Source of the DNA: Pseudomonadota bacterium
Lineage (GTDB): Bacteria > Desulfobacterota > Desulfobacteria > Desulfobacterales > Desulfobacteraceae
Direction: 5' to 3'
Length of the DNA stretch: 8,938 bases
Assembly: GCA_018812385.1 (NCBI GenBank)
Contig: JAHJDU010000133.1
Span: forward strand, 1 to 8,938
The translations under genes were made by a program, and so were the position numbers. Below are positions 1 to 5,692 of this stretch, piece after piece. The notes beneath the pieces were generated by a model. It had not been told where the DNA came from, searched no databases, and was given only the letters and a program-made list of their open reading frames with translations. Within the stretch, counting starts at the first letter, position 1. The number at the start of each line of letters is the position of its first letter.

Positions 1-141
1 GAAATGATCATGCCTGGTGATAATGCAACCATTAACGTAGAGCTGATTAATCCCATTGCAATGGAAAAAGAGCTCAGGTTTGCAATCAGAGAAGGTGGAC
101 GTACTGTTGGTGCCGGTGTTATCGGTGAAATTGTAGAATAA
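1..141 (+). CDS. tuf: Elongation factor Tu, C-terminal fragment (5' end outside window)
   Basis: The first 46 codons read in frame from base 1 to a TAA stop at 139-141 and give the end of EF-Tu domain III. Visible landmarks are MPGDN near the start, then the run ELRFAIREGGRTVGAGVI and the terminal GEIVE. EF-Tu is the cytoplasmic GTPase that delivers aminoacyl-tRNA to the ribosomal A site; domain III contacts tRNA and EF-Ts. The GTPase domain lies outside the window. The stop is only 21 bases before rpsJ, so tuf is probably co-transcribed with the S10 operon, as in many bacteria where the str and S10 clusters are joined. Identification is very secure. Whether it is the only tuf copy cannot be seen here. 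Confidence 0.98.
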   Translation, partial: EMIMPGDNATINVELINPIAMEKELRFAIREGGRTVGAGVIGEIVE

Positions 142-143
142 GC

Positions 144-160
144 TAGGAAGAACACTTCTA
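144..160 (+). promoter_or_regulatory. rpsJ ribosome-binding site inside a small hairpin
   Basis: The Shine-Dalgarno AGGAAG (145-150) lies 12 bases before the rpsJ ATG, which is on the long side. GAAG (147-150) can pair with CTTC (155-158) across an AACA loop. TA (144-145) can pair with TA (159-160) if G146 is bulged. The whole ribosome-binding site is then the 5' arm of a weak hairpin. It may be chance, or it may tie S10 translation to ribosomes finishing tuf. The SD is well supported; the hairpin's role is inference. Confidence 0.5.
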
Positions 161-162
161 TC

Positions 163-471
163 ATGTTGAAAACCAAAATTAGGATCAGGCTCAAAGCCTA
201 TGATCATAAACTTCTTGATCAGTCTTCAGTGGATATAGTTGATACCGCAAGGAAAACAGGTGCCAAAATTGTTGGGCCGGTACCTCTTCCGACACGTATA
301 AACAAGTTTACTGTATTGCGTTCCCCCCATGTTAATAAAAAATCACGGGAACAATTTGAAATCAGAACGCATAAAAGAATGATGGATATTATAGAACCAA
401 CCCAGCAGACAGTTGATGCGTTAATGAAGCTTGATCTTTCGCCGGGCGTGGATGTAGAAATTAAATTATAG
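163..471 (+). CDS. rpsJ: 30S ribosomal protein S10 (NusE)
   Basis: This 102-residue protein has the usual S10 length and sequence. It has the opening IRIRLKAYDH (6-15), the GPVPLPTR motif (38-45) and the extended loop around residues 51-72 (VLRSPHVNKK..REQFEIRTHKR) that reaches into the 30S head. S10 assembles into the 3' domain of the small subunit. As NusE it also pairs with NusB in antitermination and contacts NusG, which couples transcription to translation. It is the first gene of the S10 block, 21 bases after tuf and 20 before rplC. No long leader precedes it, so the E. coli type of L4-controlled S10 leader cannot be present at this junction. Start: ATG 163, with AGGAAG upstream. Confidence 0.99.
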   Translation: MLKTKIRIRLKAYDHKLLDQSSVDIVDTARKTGAKIVGPVPLPTRINKFTVLRSPHVNKKSREQFEIRTHKRMMDIIEPTQQTVDALMKLDLSPGVDVEIKL

Positions 472-491
472 TTCAATAACAGGAACCAATT

Positions 492-1118
492 ATGAGTGCA
501 TTACTTGGAAAAAAAATCGGAATGACCAACGTCTTTTCCGCAGATGGAAAGCTTGTTCCTGTTACAGTTTTGCAAGTCGGACCATGTGTTGTTACCCAGG
601 TTAAAACCAAAGAAATCGATGGGTATAATGCCCTTCAACTTGGATTTGATGAAAAGCCGGTTGAAAAATTGAATAAACCCATGGCAGGACATTTAAAAAA
701 AACTAGTGATAAGGGATTTTGTGTTTTAAGAGAGTTCAGAGTCGATGGTGCTGAAAGTATTGAAGCTGGTGCTACCATCGGGGTTGATATATTTGCTGTT
801 GGTGATAAAGTGAATATATCTGGAATATCAAAAGGACGTGGTTTCCAGGGAGTGATTAAACGGCATGGGTTTAGCCGCGGTCCTGAAACACATGGTTGTA
901 GAAATCATCGAAAACCAGGTTCGATCGGAAACAGTGCCTGGCCTTCAAGGGTTATTAAAGGAAAGAAAATGCCTGGTCACATGGGCACAGACAGAAAGAC
1001 TGTAAAGAATCTCACAATTGTAGATATAAAGCATGAAGGTAATCTCTTGTTGGTAAACGGCCCGGTGCCTGGTTTTAAAACAGGAATATTGGAAGTGCAA
1101 AAGACTGATAAAAAGTAG
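492..1118 (+). CDS. rplC: 50S ribosomal protein L3
   Basis: At 208 residues it matches the bacterial L3 length (209 in E. coli). It has the opening LLGKKIGMT (4-12), KGRGFQGVIKRHGF (114-127), the PGSIG turn (142-146) and KGKKMPGHMG (156-165). L3 is an early assembly protein that binds the 3' end of 23S rRNA; its long loop reaches toward the peptidyl transferase centre. Between PGSIG and the next Pro the residues are NSAW, so the glutamine methylated by PrmB in E. coli L3 is absent and that modification is not expected. AGGAACC (481-487) serves as Shine-Dalgarno before ATG 492. The TAG stop lies inside the first copy of a 14-bp tandem repeat. The gap to rplD is unusually long. Confidence 0.99.
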   Translation: MSALLGKKIGMTNVFSADGKLVPVTVLQVGPCVVTQVKTKEIDGYNALQLGFDEKPVEKLNKPMAGHLKKTSDKGFCVLREFRVDGAESIEAGATIGVDIFAVGDKVNISGISKGRGFQGVIKRHGFSRGPETHGCRNHRKPGSIGNSAWPSRVIKGKKMPGHMGTDRKTVKNLTIVDIKHEGNLLLVNGPVPGFKTGILEVQKTDKK

Positions 1119-1143
1119 TGAGATTTGAGTAGTGAGATTTGAG
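1114..1143 (+). repeat. Perfect 14-bp tandem duplication spanning the rplC stop
   Basis: The unit GTAGTGAGATTTGA occurs at 1115-1128 and again at 1129-1142, head to tail without mismatch. The 14-base period holds from 1114 to 1143. The first copy contains the rplC TAG stop (1116-1118). The second copy supplies most of the TTGAGA hexamer of a candidate promoter. Two copies suggest a recent slippage or duplication event. Confidence 0.9.
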
Positions 1144-1167
1144 AAGATATGAGAAAATGTCTGTAAT
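1139..1167 (+). promoter_or_regulatory. Candidate sigma70 promoter in the rplC-rplD gap
   Basis: TTGAGA (1139-1144) and TGTAAT (1162-1167) each match the consensus -35 and -10 hexamers at five of six positions and are separated by the ideal 17 bases (1145-1161). The predicted start near 1174 would give a leader of roughly 110 bases before rplD. The site sits in the only long non-coding gap of the window, which favours it over chance matches within genes. Function is inferred; AT-rich DNA yields such matches by chance fairly often. Confidence 0.45.
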
Positions 1168-1219
1168 ATGTTTCTCTCAACTCGAGTGATCACATCTTAC
1201 AACTTAATGTAGGACTAAA

Positions 1220-1261
1220 ATGCGGCTATGGGTATTGCAATTTTATCGCAGTGATGCATAG
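1220..1261 (+). CDS. Possible 13-codon leader peptide upstream of rplD
   Basis: ATG at 1220 opens a 13-codon frame (MRLWVLQFYRSDA) ending in TAG at 1259-1261. AGGA (1211-1214) is five bases upstream, a plausible ribosome-binding site. Most of the frame lies inside the stem-loop at 1223-1264, so a ribosome translating it would melt that hairpin just before the rplD start. That geometry resembles a leader-peptide switch, but no run of identical codons points to an amino acid signal. A frame this short can easily be chance. I do not recognise the peptide. Confidence 0.15.
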   Translation: MRLWVLQFYRSDA

Positions 1262-1264
1262 CTG
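1223..1264 (+). promoter_or_regulatory. Stem-loop in the leader of rplD
   Basis: CGGCTATG (1223-1230) pairs with CATAGCTG (1257-1264) over eight base pairs, one of them G-U. Inside, TGC (1236-1238) can pair with GCA (1248-1250) around a nine-base loop. It ends 12 bases before the rplD Shine-Dalgarno. There is no T-tract after it, so it is not a typical intrinsic terminator. It could be a protein-binding leader structure, for example for L4, or a translational control element. The pairing is seen directly; the role is a guess. Confidence 0.4.
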
Positions 1265-1276
1265 ATCAAAATTTAT

Positions 1277-1283
1277 GAGGAAG
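1277..1283 (+). promoter_or_regulatory. Ribosome-binding site that sets the rplD start
   Basis: GAGGAAG lies just before ATG 1287 and after the alternative ATG 1275. The GAGG core is six bases from ATG 1287. The upstream ATG has no purine-rich site of its own, so translation should begin at 1287. Confidence 0.8.
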
Positions 1284-1286
1284 AAT

Positions 1287-1907
1287 ATGGCTACTGTAGA
1301 TGTATTAAACAGTGCAGGCAAAAAAGTGTCTGAAACTCAGCTTTCTGACGAGATTTTCAACACACCCATTAAAAAAAGTGTTCTTCACGAGGTTGTCCGG
1401 TCCCAGCTTGTTGCAAAACGAGAAGGGACAGCTGCGTGTAAGACCAGGGGTATGGTGAGCGGTAGTACCAGAAAGCTGTTTAGACAGAAAGGGACCGGCA
1501 ATGCACGTGCCGGCAGTATAAAATCACCTTTAAGAAAGGGTGGTGGAGTGATTTTTGGGCCGTCTCCAAGATCCTATGCGATCAAGGTACCCAAAAAAGT
1601 AAGAAAACTTGCCCTGAAAATGGCGCTAAGCTCAAAAATGGAGGATAATACCATTTATATAATTGATGATTTCAACCTTGAAACCATCAAGACCAGGGAA
1701 TTTGTCAATGTACTTAACGCATTAGACCTTTCTGATCTGTTGATTGTTTCTGATGCAGAGGAAGCAACTCTTTTGCTTTCTTCCAGAAATATTCCAGATG
1801 TCAAAGTGATAAAAACCGAGGGTCTCAATGTATATGATATTTTAAAGTTCAAAAACCTTCTTTTAGTAGAATCGACCATTAAAAATATCGAAGGGAGGTT
1901 GAGCTAA
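1287..1907 (+). CDS. rplD: 50S ribosomal protein L4
   Basis: With the start at ATG 1287 the protein is 206 residues, typical for L4, and begins MATVDVLNSAGKKVSE like family members. An in-frame ATG at 1275 would add MRKN but overlaps the ribosome-binding site and is unlikely. The hallmark exit-tunnel loop is present at about 63-92: FRQKGTGNARAGS, then KSPLRKGGG and FGPSPRSY. The usual second arginine of QKGTGRAR is Asn here. L4 binds 23S rRNA early in assembly, and its loop lines the tunnel near the macrolide site. In E. coli L4 also represses its own S10 operon at transcription and translation. Here the gene follows a 168-base leader-like gap and is separated from rplW by a single base. Confidence 0.98.
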   Translation: MATVDVLNSAGKKVSETQLSDEIFNTPIKKSVLHEVVRSQLVAKREGTAACKTRGMVSGSTRKLFRQKGTGNARAGSIKSPLRKGGGVIFGPSPRSYAIKVPKKVRKLALKMALSSKMEDNTIYIIDDFNLETIKTREFVNVLNALDLSDLLIVSDAEEATLLLSSRNIPDVKVIKTEGLNVYDILKFKNLLLVESTIKNIEGRLS

Positions 1908-1908
1908 G

Positions 1909-2196
1909 ATGGAACAATATGACATTATTAGAGGGCCAGTAGTTACAGAAAAAACTACCCTTCAAAAAGAAACAAACAATCAGGTGACACTCAAAGTTGA
2001 TAAAAGAGCAAACCGGGTTGAAATCAAAAATGCTGTTGAGAAAAGTTTCAATACCAAGGTAAAGCAGGTCAGAACCTTACAGGTAAAAGGAAAAGTAAAA
2101 CAGCGCGGCAGAATCATTGGCAAAAGAAAAGATTGGAAAAAAGCAATAGTTACACTGATGCCAGGACAAAGAATTGATTTTTTTGAAGGTGTTTAA
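1909..2196 (+). CDS. rplW: 50S ribosomal protein L23
   Basis: This 95-residue protein is a normal-length L23. Family signatures are IIRGPVVTEKT (6-16), ANRVEIKNAVEKSF (34-47) and GKRKDWKKAIVTL (71-83). L23 sits at the mouth of the peptide exit tunnel, where it docks trigger factor and the signal recognition particle. Its Shine-Dalgarno GGGAGG (1893-1898) lies within the end of rplD, whose stop is one base before this ATG. The two genes are therefore tightly coupled. Confidence 0.99.
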   Translation: MEQYDIIRGPVVTEKTTLQKETNNQVTLKVDKRANRVEIKNAVEKSFNTKVKQVRTLQVKGKVKQRGRIIGKRKDWKKAIVTLMPGQRIDFFEGV

Positions 2197-2208
2197 AGAG
2201 GTATATAT

Positions 2209-3042
2209 ATGTCAACAATAATTAAGACAAAGCCGACATCTCCCGGACGACGCTCTCAGGAATACCTTTCTTTTGAAGAAATTACCAAAACCAAGCCTGA
2301 AAGACAGCTGACTAAAACGTTAAACAAACGATCCGGTCGAAACTCTAACGGAAGAATTACAGCTAGACACAGAGGTGGCGGAGCAAAAAAGAAGTATCGT
2401 ATCATTGATTTCAAAAGAGATAAAGATGGTATCCCAGCAAAGGTATCTGCCATTGAGTATGATCCGAACAGAAGTGCGAGAATTGCTCTTCTGGTTTATG
2501 CAGATGGTGAAAAAAGATATATTTTGGCACCTTTGGAGGTCAAAGTCGGTGATATTCTGGAAACAGGATCAGAGGCGGACATTAAACCTGGTAATTGTAT
2601 GGCCCTTGAAAATATTCCTTTGGGTACAAGAATTCATAATATTGAATTGAAACAGGACAAAGGCGGGCAGATTGTCAGAAGTGCTGGTGCTTATGCACGG
2701 CTTATGGCAAAAGAAGGAACCTATGCTCAGGTTCTCCTGCCTTCAGGTGAAGTAAGGATGATTCACCTGAAATGTAAAGCCACTGTTGGTAGGGTGGGTA
2801 ATGAGAAACATGGTGACGTAAAGATCGGTAAAGCAGGTCGATCCAGGTGGATGGGACAAAGACCCTCAGTTCGTGGTGTGGCCATGAACCCGGTTGACCA
2901 TCCTATGGGTGGCGGTGAAGGAAGATCATCAGGCGGCAGACAGCCTTGTTCACCCTGGGGTGTGCCGGCAAAAGGCAAGAGAACCAGAAATAATGCCAGA
3001 ACCGATCAATATATTGTTAAAAGAAGAGCCAAAAGAAAATAG
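2209..3042 (+). CDS. rplB: 50S ribosomal protein L2
   Basis: A 277-residue L2, close to the usual 273-277. It shows KPTSPGRR (8-15), GRNSNGRITARHRGGG (43-58), the RNA-binding OB-fold region including FKRDKDGIPA and YDPNRSA (84-90), and the C-terminal MNPVDHPMGGGEGRSSGG (226-243) and PWGVPAKGKRTR. L2 is a primary 23S rRNA binder needed for subunit association and peptidyl transfer. The conserved histidine (His229 of E. coli) is present as His231. The next histidine of the common HPHGGGEG is Met, and the usual GGRHP or GKHP is GGRQP. AGAGG (2197-2201) directly after the rplW stop serves as Shine-Dalgarno. Confidence 0.99.
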   Translation: MSTIIKTKPTSPGRRSQEYLSFEEITKTKPERQLTKTLNKRSGRNSNGRITARHRGGGAKKKYRIIDFKRDKDGIPAKVSAIEYDPNRSARIALLVYADGEKRYILAPLEVKVGDILETGSEADIKPGNCMALENIPLGTRIHNIELKQDKGGQIVRSAGAYARLMAKEGTYAQVLLPSGEVRMIHLKCKATVGRVGNEKHGDVKIGKAGRSRWMGQRPSVRGVAMNPVDHPMGGGEGRSSGGRQPCSPWGVPAKGKRTRNNARTDQYIVKRRAKRK

Positions 3043-3066
3043 GTAAAAATAAATAGGTGATAAATT

Positions 3067-3342
3067 ATGCCAAGATCATTGAAAAAAGGACCTTACATTG
3101 CACCCCATCTTTTTAAAAAAGTTTTGGAAGCAGGTAAGTCTACACGCAACAAAGTTATCAAAACCTGGTCACGTAGATCTACTATATTCCCTGAAATGGT
3201 CGGCGTGACATTTGCTGTACATAATGGTAAAAAATTTATACCCGTCTTTGTTTCAGAAAATATGGTCGGTCATAAGCTGGGTGAGTTTTCACCGACTAGA
3301 ACATTTTGGGGTCATGCAGGAGATAAAAAATCCAAGAGATAA
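3067..3342 (+). CDS. rpsS: 30S ribosomal protein S19
   Basis: The 91 residues match S19 in length and sequence: MPRSLKKGPYI at the start, KTWSRRSTIFPEMVG (32-46), and the end region VGHKLGEFSPTRTFWGHAGDKK (67-88). S19 lies in the head of the 30S subunit, pairs with S13, and contacts tRNA and the bridge to the 50S. AGGTGA (3055-3060) is six bases before the ATG. The TAA stop falls at the centre of a perfect inverted repeat. The next gene, rplV, starts 27 bases later. Confidence 0.99.
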   Translation: MPRSLKKGPYIAPHLFKKVLEAGKSTRNKVIKTWSRRSTIFPEMVGVTFAVHNGKKFIPVFVSENMVGHKLGEFSPTRTFWGHAGDKKSKR

Positions 3343-3349
3343 TCTCTTG
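3333..3349 (+). repeat. Perfect inverted repeat across the rpsS stop codon
   Basis: CAAGAGAT (3333-3340) and ATCTCTTG (3342-3349) are exact reverse complements with one base between them, and the rpsS TAA (3340-3342) lies at the centre. In RNA it would form CAAGAG/CTCTTG, a six-pair stem with a five-base loop. No T-tract follows, so a terminator is unlikely. It could affect mRNA decay or spacing to rplV, or be chance. Confidence 0.6.
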
Positions 3350-3369
3350 TTCGATTAAAGGATATTGAT

Positions 3370-3717
3370 ATGGAAGTTAAAGCAACTACAAGATACACAA
3401 GAATTTCACCATTAAAGCTTCGGTTGCCCATTGTTGAAGTAAAAGGTAAAAATGCCGGACAAGCTCTGACGCTTTTAAAGTTTATGCCGCTCAAGGCCGC
3501 AGGAATTATTTATAAAACCTTGCAGTCAGCTGTTGCTAATGCCGAGCATAATAATGAGCTTGATGTGGATAAGCTGGTTGTCAAAAATATTTTTGTTGAT
3601 CGCGGTCCTACCATGAAACGGTTCAGACCAAGAGCTCGGGGAAGAGCAGCCAGAATTTTGAAAAGAAGCAGTCATTTAACAGTAATTGTTGAAGATATTG
3701 ACAATAGGAGGAAATAA
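3370..3717 (+). CDS. rplV: 50S ribosomal protein L22
   Basis: A 115-residue L22 (110 in E. coli). It has ARTTRYTRISP-type opening residues, here TTRYTRISPLKLRLP (6-20), then KGKNAGQALTLLKFMPLKAA, NAEHNN (57-62) and the long beta-hairpin with basic tip PTMKRFRPRARGRAARI (80-96). That hairpin lines the nascent-peptide tunnel opposite L4 and is the site of macrolide-resistance changes in other bacteria. AAAGGA (3357-3362) is seven bases before ATG 3370. The stop is two bases before the TTG start of rpsC, so the two genes are coupled. Confidence 0.99.
   Translation: MEVKATTRYTRISPLKLRLPIVEVKGKNAGQALTLLKFMPLKAAGIIYKTLQSAVANAEHNNELDVDKLVVKNIFVDRGPTMKRFRPRARGRAARILKRSSHLTVIVEDIDNRRK
3706..3711 (+). 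promoter_or_regulatory. Strong Shine-Dalgarno for the TTG start of rpsC
   Basis: AGGAGG, a full match to the anti-Shine-Dalgarno core, ends eight bases before TTG 3720. It supports the TTG as the real start. It lies inside the last codons of rplV. Confidence 0.9.
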
Positions 3718-3719
3718 GC

Positions 3720-4370
3720 TTGGGCCAGAAAGTACATCCTACCAGTTTAAGATTAGGCATCATCAGGACCTGGGATTCCAGATGGTATGCAGACAAAGAT
3801 TATGCCTCTTTTGTTGAAGAAGATTTCAAAGTCAGAAAATTTTTGAAAAAGAAGCTCTTTCATGCTGGTATTTCAAAAATCGAAATAGAACGATTTTCTA
3901 AACAAATTCGATTGAGAGTGTTTGCAGCAAGACCCGGTATAATTATCGGGAAAAAAGGAGCAGATATTGCGCTTCTCAAACAGGAACTTGAAAAAATGCT
4001 AAAACCTTCGGTGCTGATTGATATCAAAGAAGTCAGACGGCCGGAAATTGATGCTCAACTGGTAGCAGAGAATATAGCCCTTCAGCTGGAAAGAAGAATT
4101 GCTTTCCGGCGAGCGATGAAGCGAAGTGTGTCCTCTGCCATGCGGTTTGGCGCAAAGGGAATAAAAATTATTTGTGCTGGTCGCCTTGGGGGTGCTGAAA
4201 TGGCAAGAACCGAGTGGTATAAAGAAGGTCGTATTCCTCTTCACACTTTAAGGGCGGATGTTGAGTACGGTTTTACCGAAGCAAAAACCACATACGGGCT
4301 CATTGGAATTAAAACCTTTATATTTAAAGGTGAAGTATTAAATCCTGGTGAACAAGCGTTGGCAAAATAG
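3720..4370 (+). CDS. rpsC: 30S ribosomal protein S3 (TTG start)
   Basis: The 216-residue product begins (M)GQKVHPTSLRLGI, the conserved S3 N-terminus, so the TTG at 3720 is the correct start. A type II KH domain follows, with its GxxG loop in PGIIIGKKG (72-80). The C-terminal domain carries FRRAMKRS (129-136), GAKGIKI and GRLGGAEMARTEWYKEGR (154-171). S3 lies at the mRNA entry tunnel of the 30S subunit and, with S4 and S5, helps unwind mRNA. The basic RRAMKR run matches the region tied to helicase activity in E. coli. Use of TTG behind a perfect AGGAGG may adjust output. The gene is 22 bases before rplP. Confidence 0.99.
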   Translation: MGQKVHPTSLRLGIIRTWDSRWYADKDYASFVEEDFKVRKFLKKKLFHAGISKIEIERFSKQIRLRVFAARPGIIIGKKGADIALLKQELEKMLKPSVLIDIKEVRRPEIDAQLVAENIALQLERRIAFRRAMKRSVSSAMRFGAKGIKIICAGRLGGAEMARTEWYKEGRIPLHTLRADVEYGFTEAKTTYGLIGIKTFIFKGEVLNPGEQALAK

Positions 4371-4392
4371 AGGCGATTAGGAGAAATAAAAA

Positions 4393-4803
4393 ATGCTTAG
4401 TCCAAAAAATGTAAAATTCCGTAAACAGTTTCGTGGCAGAACAAAGGGCTCGCCAGACAGAGGTAACACGCTTAGCTTTGGTGACTTCGGCCTCCAGGCA
4501 ACTGAATGCGGTTATGTAAATGCAAGACAGATTGAAGCAGCAAGGGTTGCATTAACCCGGCATGCAAAAAGAGCGGGTAAAAGTTGGATAAGATTTTTTC
4601 CTGACCATCCTGTTACCAAAAAACCAGCAGAAGTCAGAATGGGGAAAGGTAAAGGCGCAACAGATGCTTGGGTTGCCAGAGTGAAACCTGGTAAAATTCT
4701 TTATGAGATGGAAGGGATCTCAAGAGAAGTTGCCATAGAAGCCATGAAACTTGCGGCCAGAAAACTTTCCGTAAAAACCCGTTTTGTGGAAAGGAGTAAG
4801 TAA
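4393..4803 (+). CDS. rplP: 50S ribosomal protein L16
   Basis: The 136 residues match E. coli L16 in length. Landmarks are MLSPKNVKFRKQFRGR, FGDFGLQA (29-36), ARQIEAARVALTRH (44-57), WIRFFPDHP (65-73), and VRMGKGKG (81-88) with an arginine at 82 corresponding to E. coli Arg81, which is hydroxylated there by the oxygenase YcfD. The end reads LAARKLSVKTRFV. L16 organises the A-site tRNA region of the 50S and joins late in assembly. AGGAG (4379-4383) precedes the ATG by nine bases. It is two bases from rpmC, whose ribosome-binding site is inside this gene. Confidence 0.99.
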   Translation: MLSPKNVKFRKQFRGRTKGSPDRGNTLSFGDFGLQATECGYVNARQIEAARVALTRHAKRAGKSWIRFFPDHPVTKKPAEVRMGKGKGATDAWVARVKPGKILYEMEGISREVAIEAMKLAARKLSVKTRFVERSK

Positions 4804-4805
4804 AC

Positions 4806-5003
4806 ATGAAAGCTAGCGAAATTAGAGAGATTGGAGCAGATAAGATTAAAGGAAAGCTTGTTGAATTAAAGAAAGAGCTTTTTAATCTTCGCTTTCAAAA
4901 CAATGTCGGACAGCTTGAGAACACAGCGACACTTTCAAATGTCAAAAAGGATATTGCAAGGTTTTACACGATATCTAAAGAAATGAATGTAAATATTAGC
5001 TAA
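4806..5003 (+). CDS. rpmC: 50S ribosomal protein L29
   Basis: A 65-residue, two-helix L29 of normal size. It carries the ELKKELFNLRFQ segment (20-31), the central GQLENTATL (35-43) and KKDIAR (47-52). The final dozen residues (FYTISKEMNVNIS) are less conserved than usual, where ARIKT-type sequence is common. L29 sits next to L23 by the tunnel exit and forms part of the site where trigger factor and secretion factors dock. AAGGAG (4791-4796), in the tail of rplP, gives a nine-base spacing to ATG. Confidence 0.98.
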   Translation: MKASEIREIGADKIKGKLVELKKELFNLRFQNNVGQLENTATLSNVKKDIARFYTISKEMNVNIS

Positions 5004-5020
5004 TTTGCGAAGAAACTACT

Positions 5021-5281
5021 ATGGAAAATATTCAAAAAAATAAAAGAGAGCTGATAGGTCTTATTGTATCAGACAAAATGGATAAGTCGGTAGTTGTTCA
5101 GGTCGAAAGATTTGTTCAGCACAAGGTTTATAAAAAATTTATGAAACGGTATAAAAAATACCATGCTCATGATGAGATCAATGAATGCAGGATCGGTGAT
5201 ACAGTTAAAATTATCGAGACAAGACCTTTGAGCAAGCTAAAACGTTTCAGAGTCACTGGAATCGTTAAAAAAACCGTTTGA
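5021..5281 (+). CDS. rpsQ: 30S ribosomal protein S17
   Basis: The 86-residue protein is an S17 with an OB fold: RELIGLIVSDKMDKSVVVQVER (9-30), the loop region VYKKFMKRYKKYHAHDE (36-52), then GDTVKIIETRPLSKLKRFRV (59-78). S17 is a primary 16S rRNA binder that helps fold the 5' domain. The Shine-Dalgarno is the weakest in the block: only a GAAGAA stretch (about 5009-5014) in the 17-base gap after rpmC. Translation may therefore rely on coupling to rpmC. No better in-frame start is present. Confidence 0.98.
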   Translation: MENIQKNKRELIGLIVSDKMDKSVVVQVERFVQHKVYKKFMKRYKKYHAHDEINECRIGDTVKIIETRPLSKLKRFRVTGIVKKTV

Positions 5282-5297
5282 TTAAAGGAGTTGAGAA

Positions 5298-5666
5298 ATG
5301 ATTCAAAGTGAAACTAGATTGACTGTGGCAGACAACTCCGGTGCAAAGGAATTGTATTGCATAAAGGTACTAGGCGGATCCAAAAGACGATATGCCAGCA
5401 TTGGCGATATCATTACCTGCTCTGTTAAAGAAGCTATTCCCAATGCAAAAGTCAGCAAGGGAGACGTTGTTCAGGCGGTGATTGTCAGAACCAAGAAGGA
5501 AATATCCAGGGTCGATGGCTCAATGATCAGGTTTGATGATAATTCAGCTGTTATTTTAACAAAATCAAATGAACCGGTTGGTACACGTATCTTTGGTCCG
5601 GTAGCAAGAGAGTTAAGGGCAAAACGATTTATGAAAATTGTCTCTCTGGCTCCTGATGTGCTTTAA
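5298..5666 (+). CDS. rplN: 50S ribosomal protein L14
   Basis: At 122 residues this is an exact-length L14, one of the most conserved ribosomal proteins. Motifs are MIQSETRLTVADNSGAKE (1-18), CIKVLGGSKRRYA (21-33), GDVVQAVIVRTKKE (55-68) and the end GPVARELRAKRFMKIVSLAP (100-119). L14 forms intersubunit bridges with 16S rRNA and binds the silencing factor RsfS in many bacteria. In E. coli this gene begins the spc operon, but only 16 bases separate it from rpsQ here, with no promoter visible, so S10 and spc read as one unit. AAAGGAG (5284-5290) is the Shine-Dalgarno. Confidence 0.99.
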   Translation: MIQSETRLTVADNSGAKELYCIKVLGGSKRRYASIGDIITCSVKEAIPNAKVSKGDVVQAVIVRTKKEISRVDGSMIRFDDNSAVILTKSNEPVGTRIFGPVARELRAKRFMKIVSLAPDVL

Positions 5667-5679
5667 TTATCAGGTTATT

Positions 5680-5684
5680 GGAGA
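5680..5684 (+). promoter_or_regulatory. Ribosome-binding site that sets the rplX start
   Basis: GGAGA ends eight bases before ATG 5693. An in-frame TTG at 5678 overlaps this site and has no ribosome-binding site of its own, so it is rejected as the start. Confidence 0.75.
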
Positions 5685-5692
5685 AAAATCGT

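Noticed and set aside
1150..1180. Possible terminator from GAGAAA (1151-1156) with TTTCTC (1171-1176)
   Set aside because: Six AT-rich pairs with a 14-base loop and no T-tract; too weak for an intrinsic terminator.
945..1193. Minus-strand frames reaching from the rplC-rplD gap into rplC
   Set aside because: Mostly antisense to rplC, with no ribosome-binding context and no recognisable product.
2375..2650. 91-codon plus-strand frame inside rplB
   Set aside because: It is an alternative frame of L2 with no family features.
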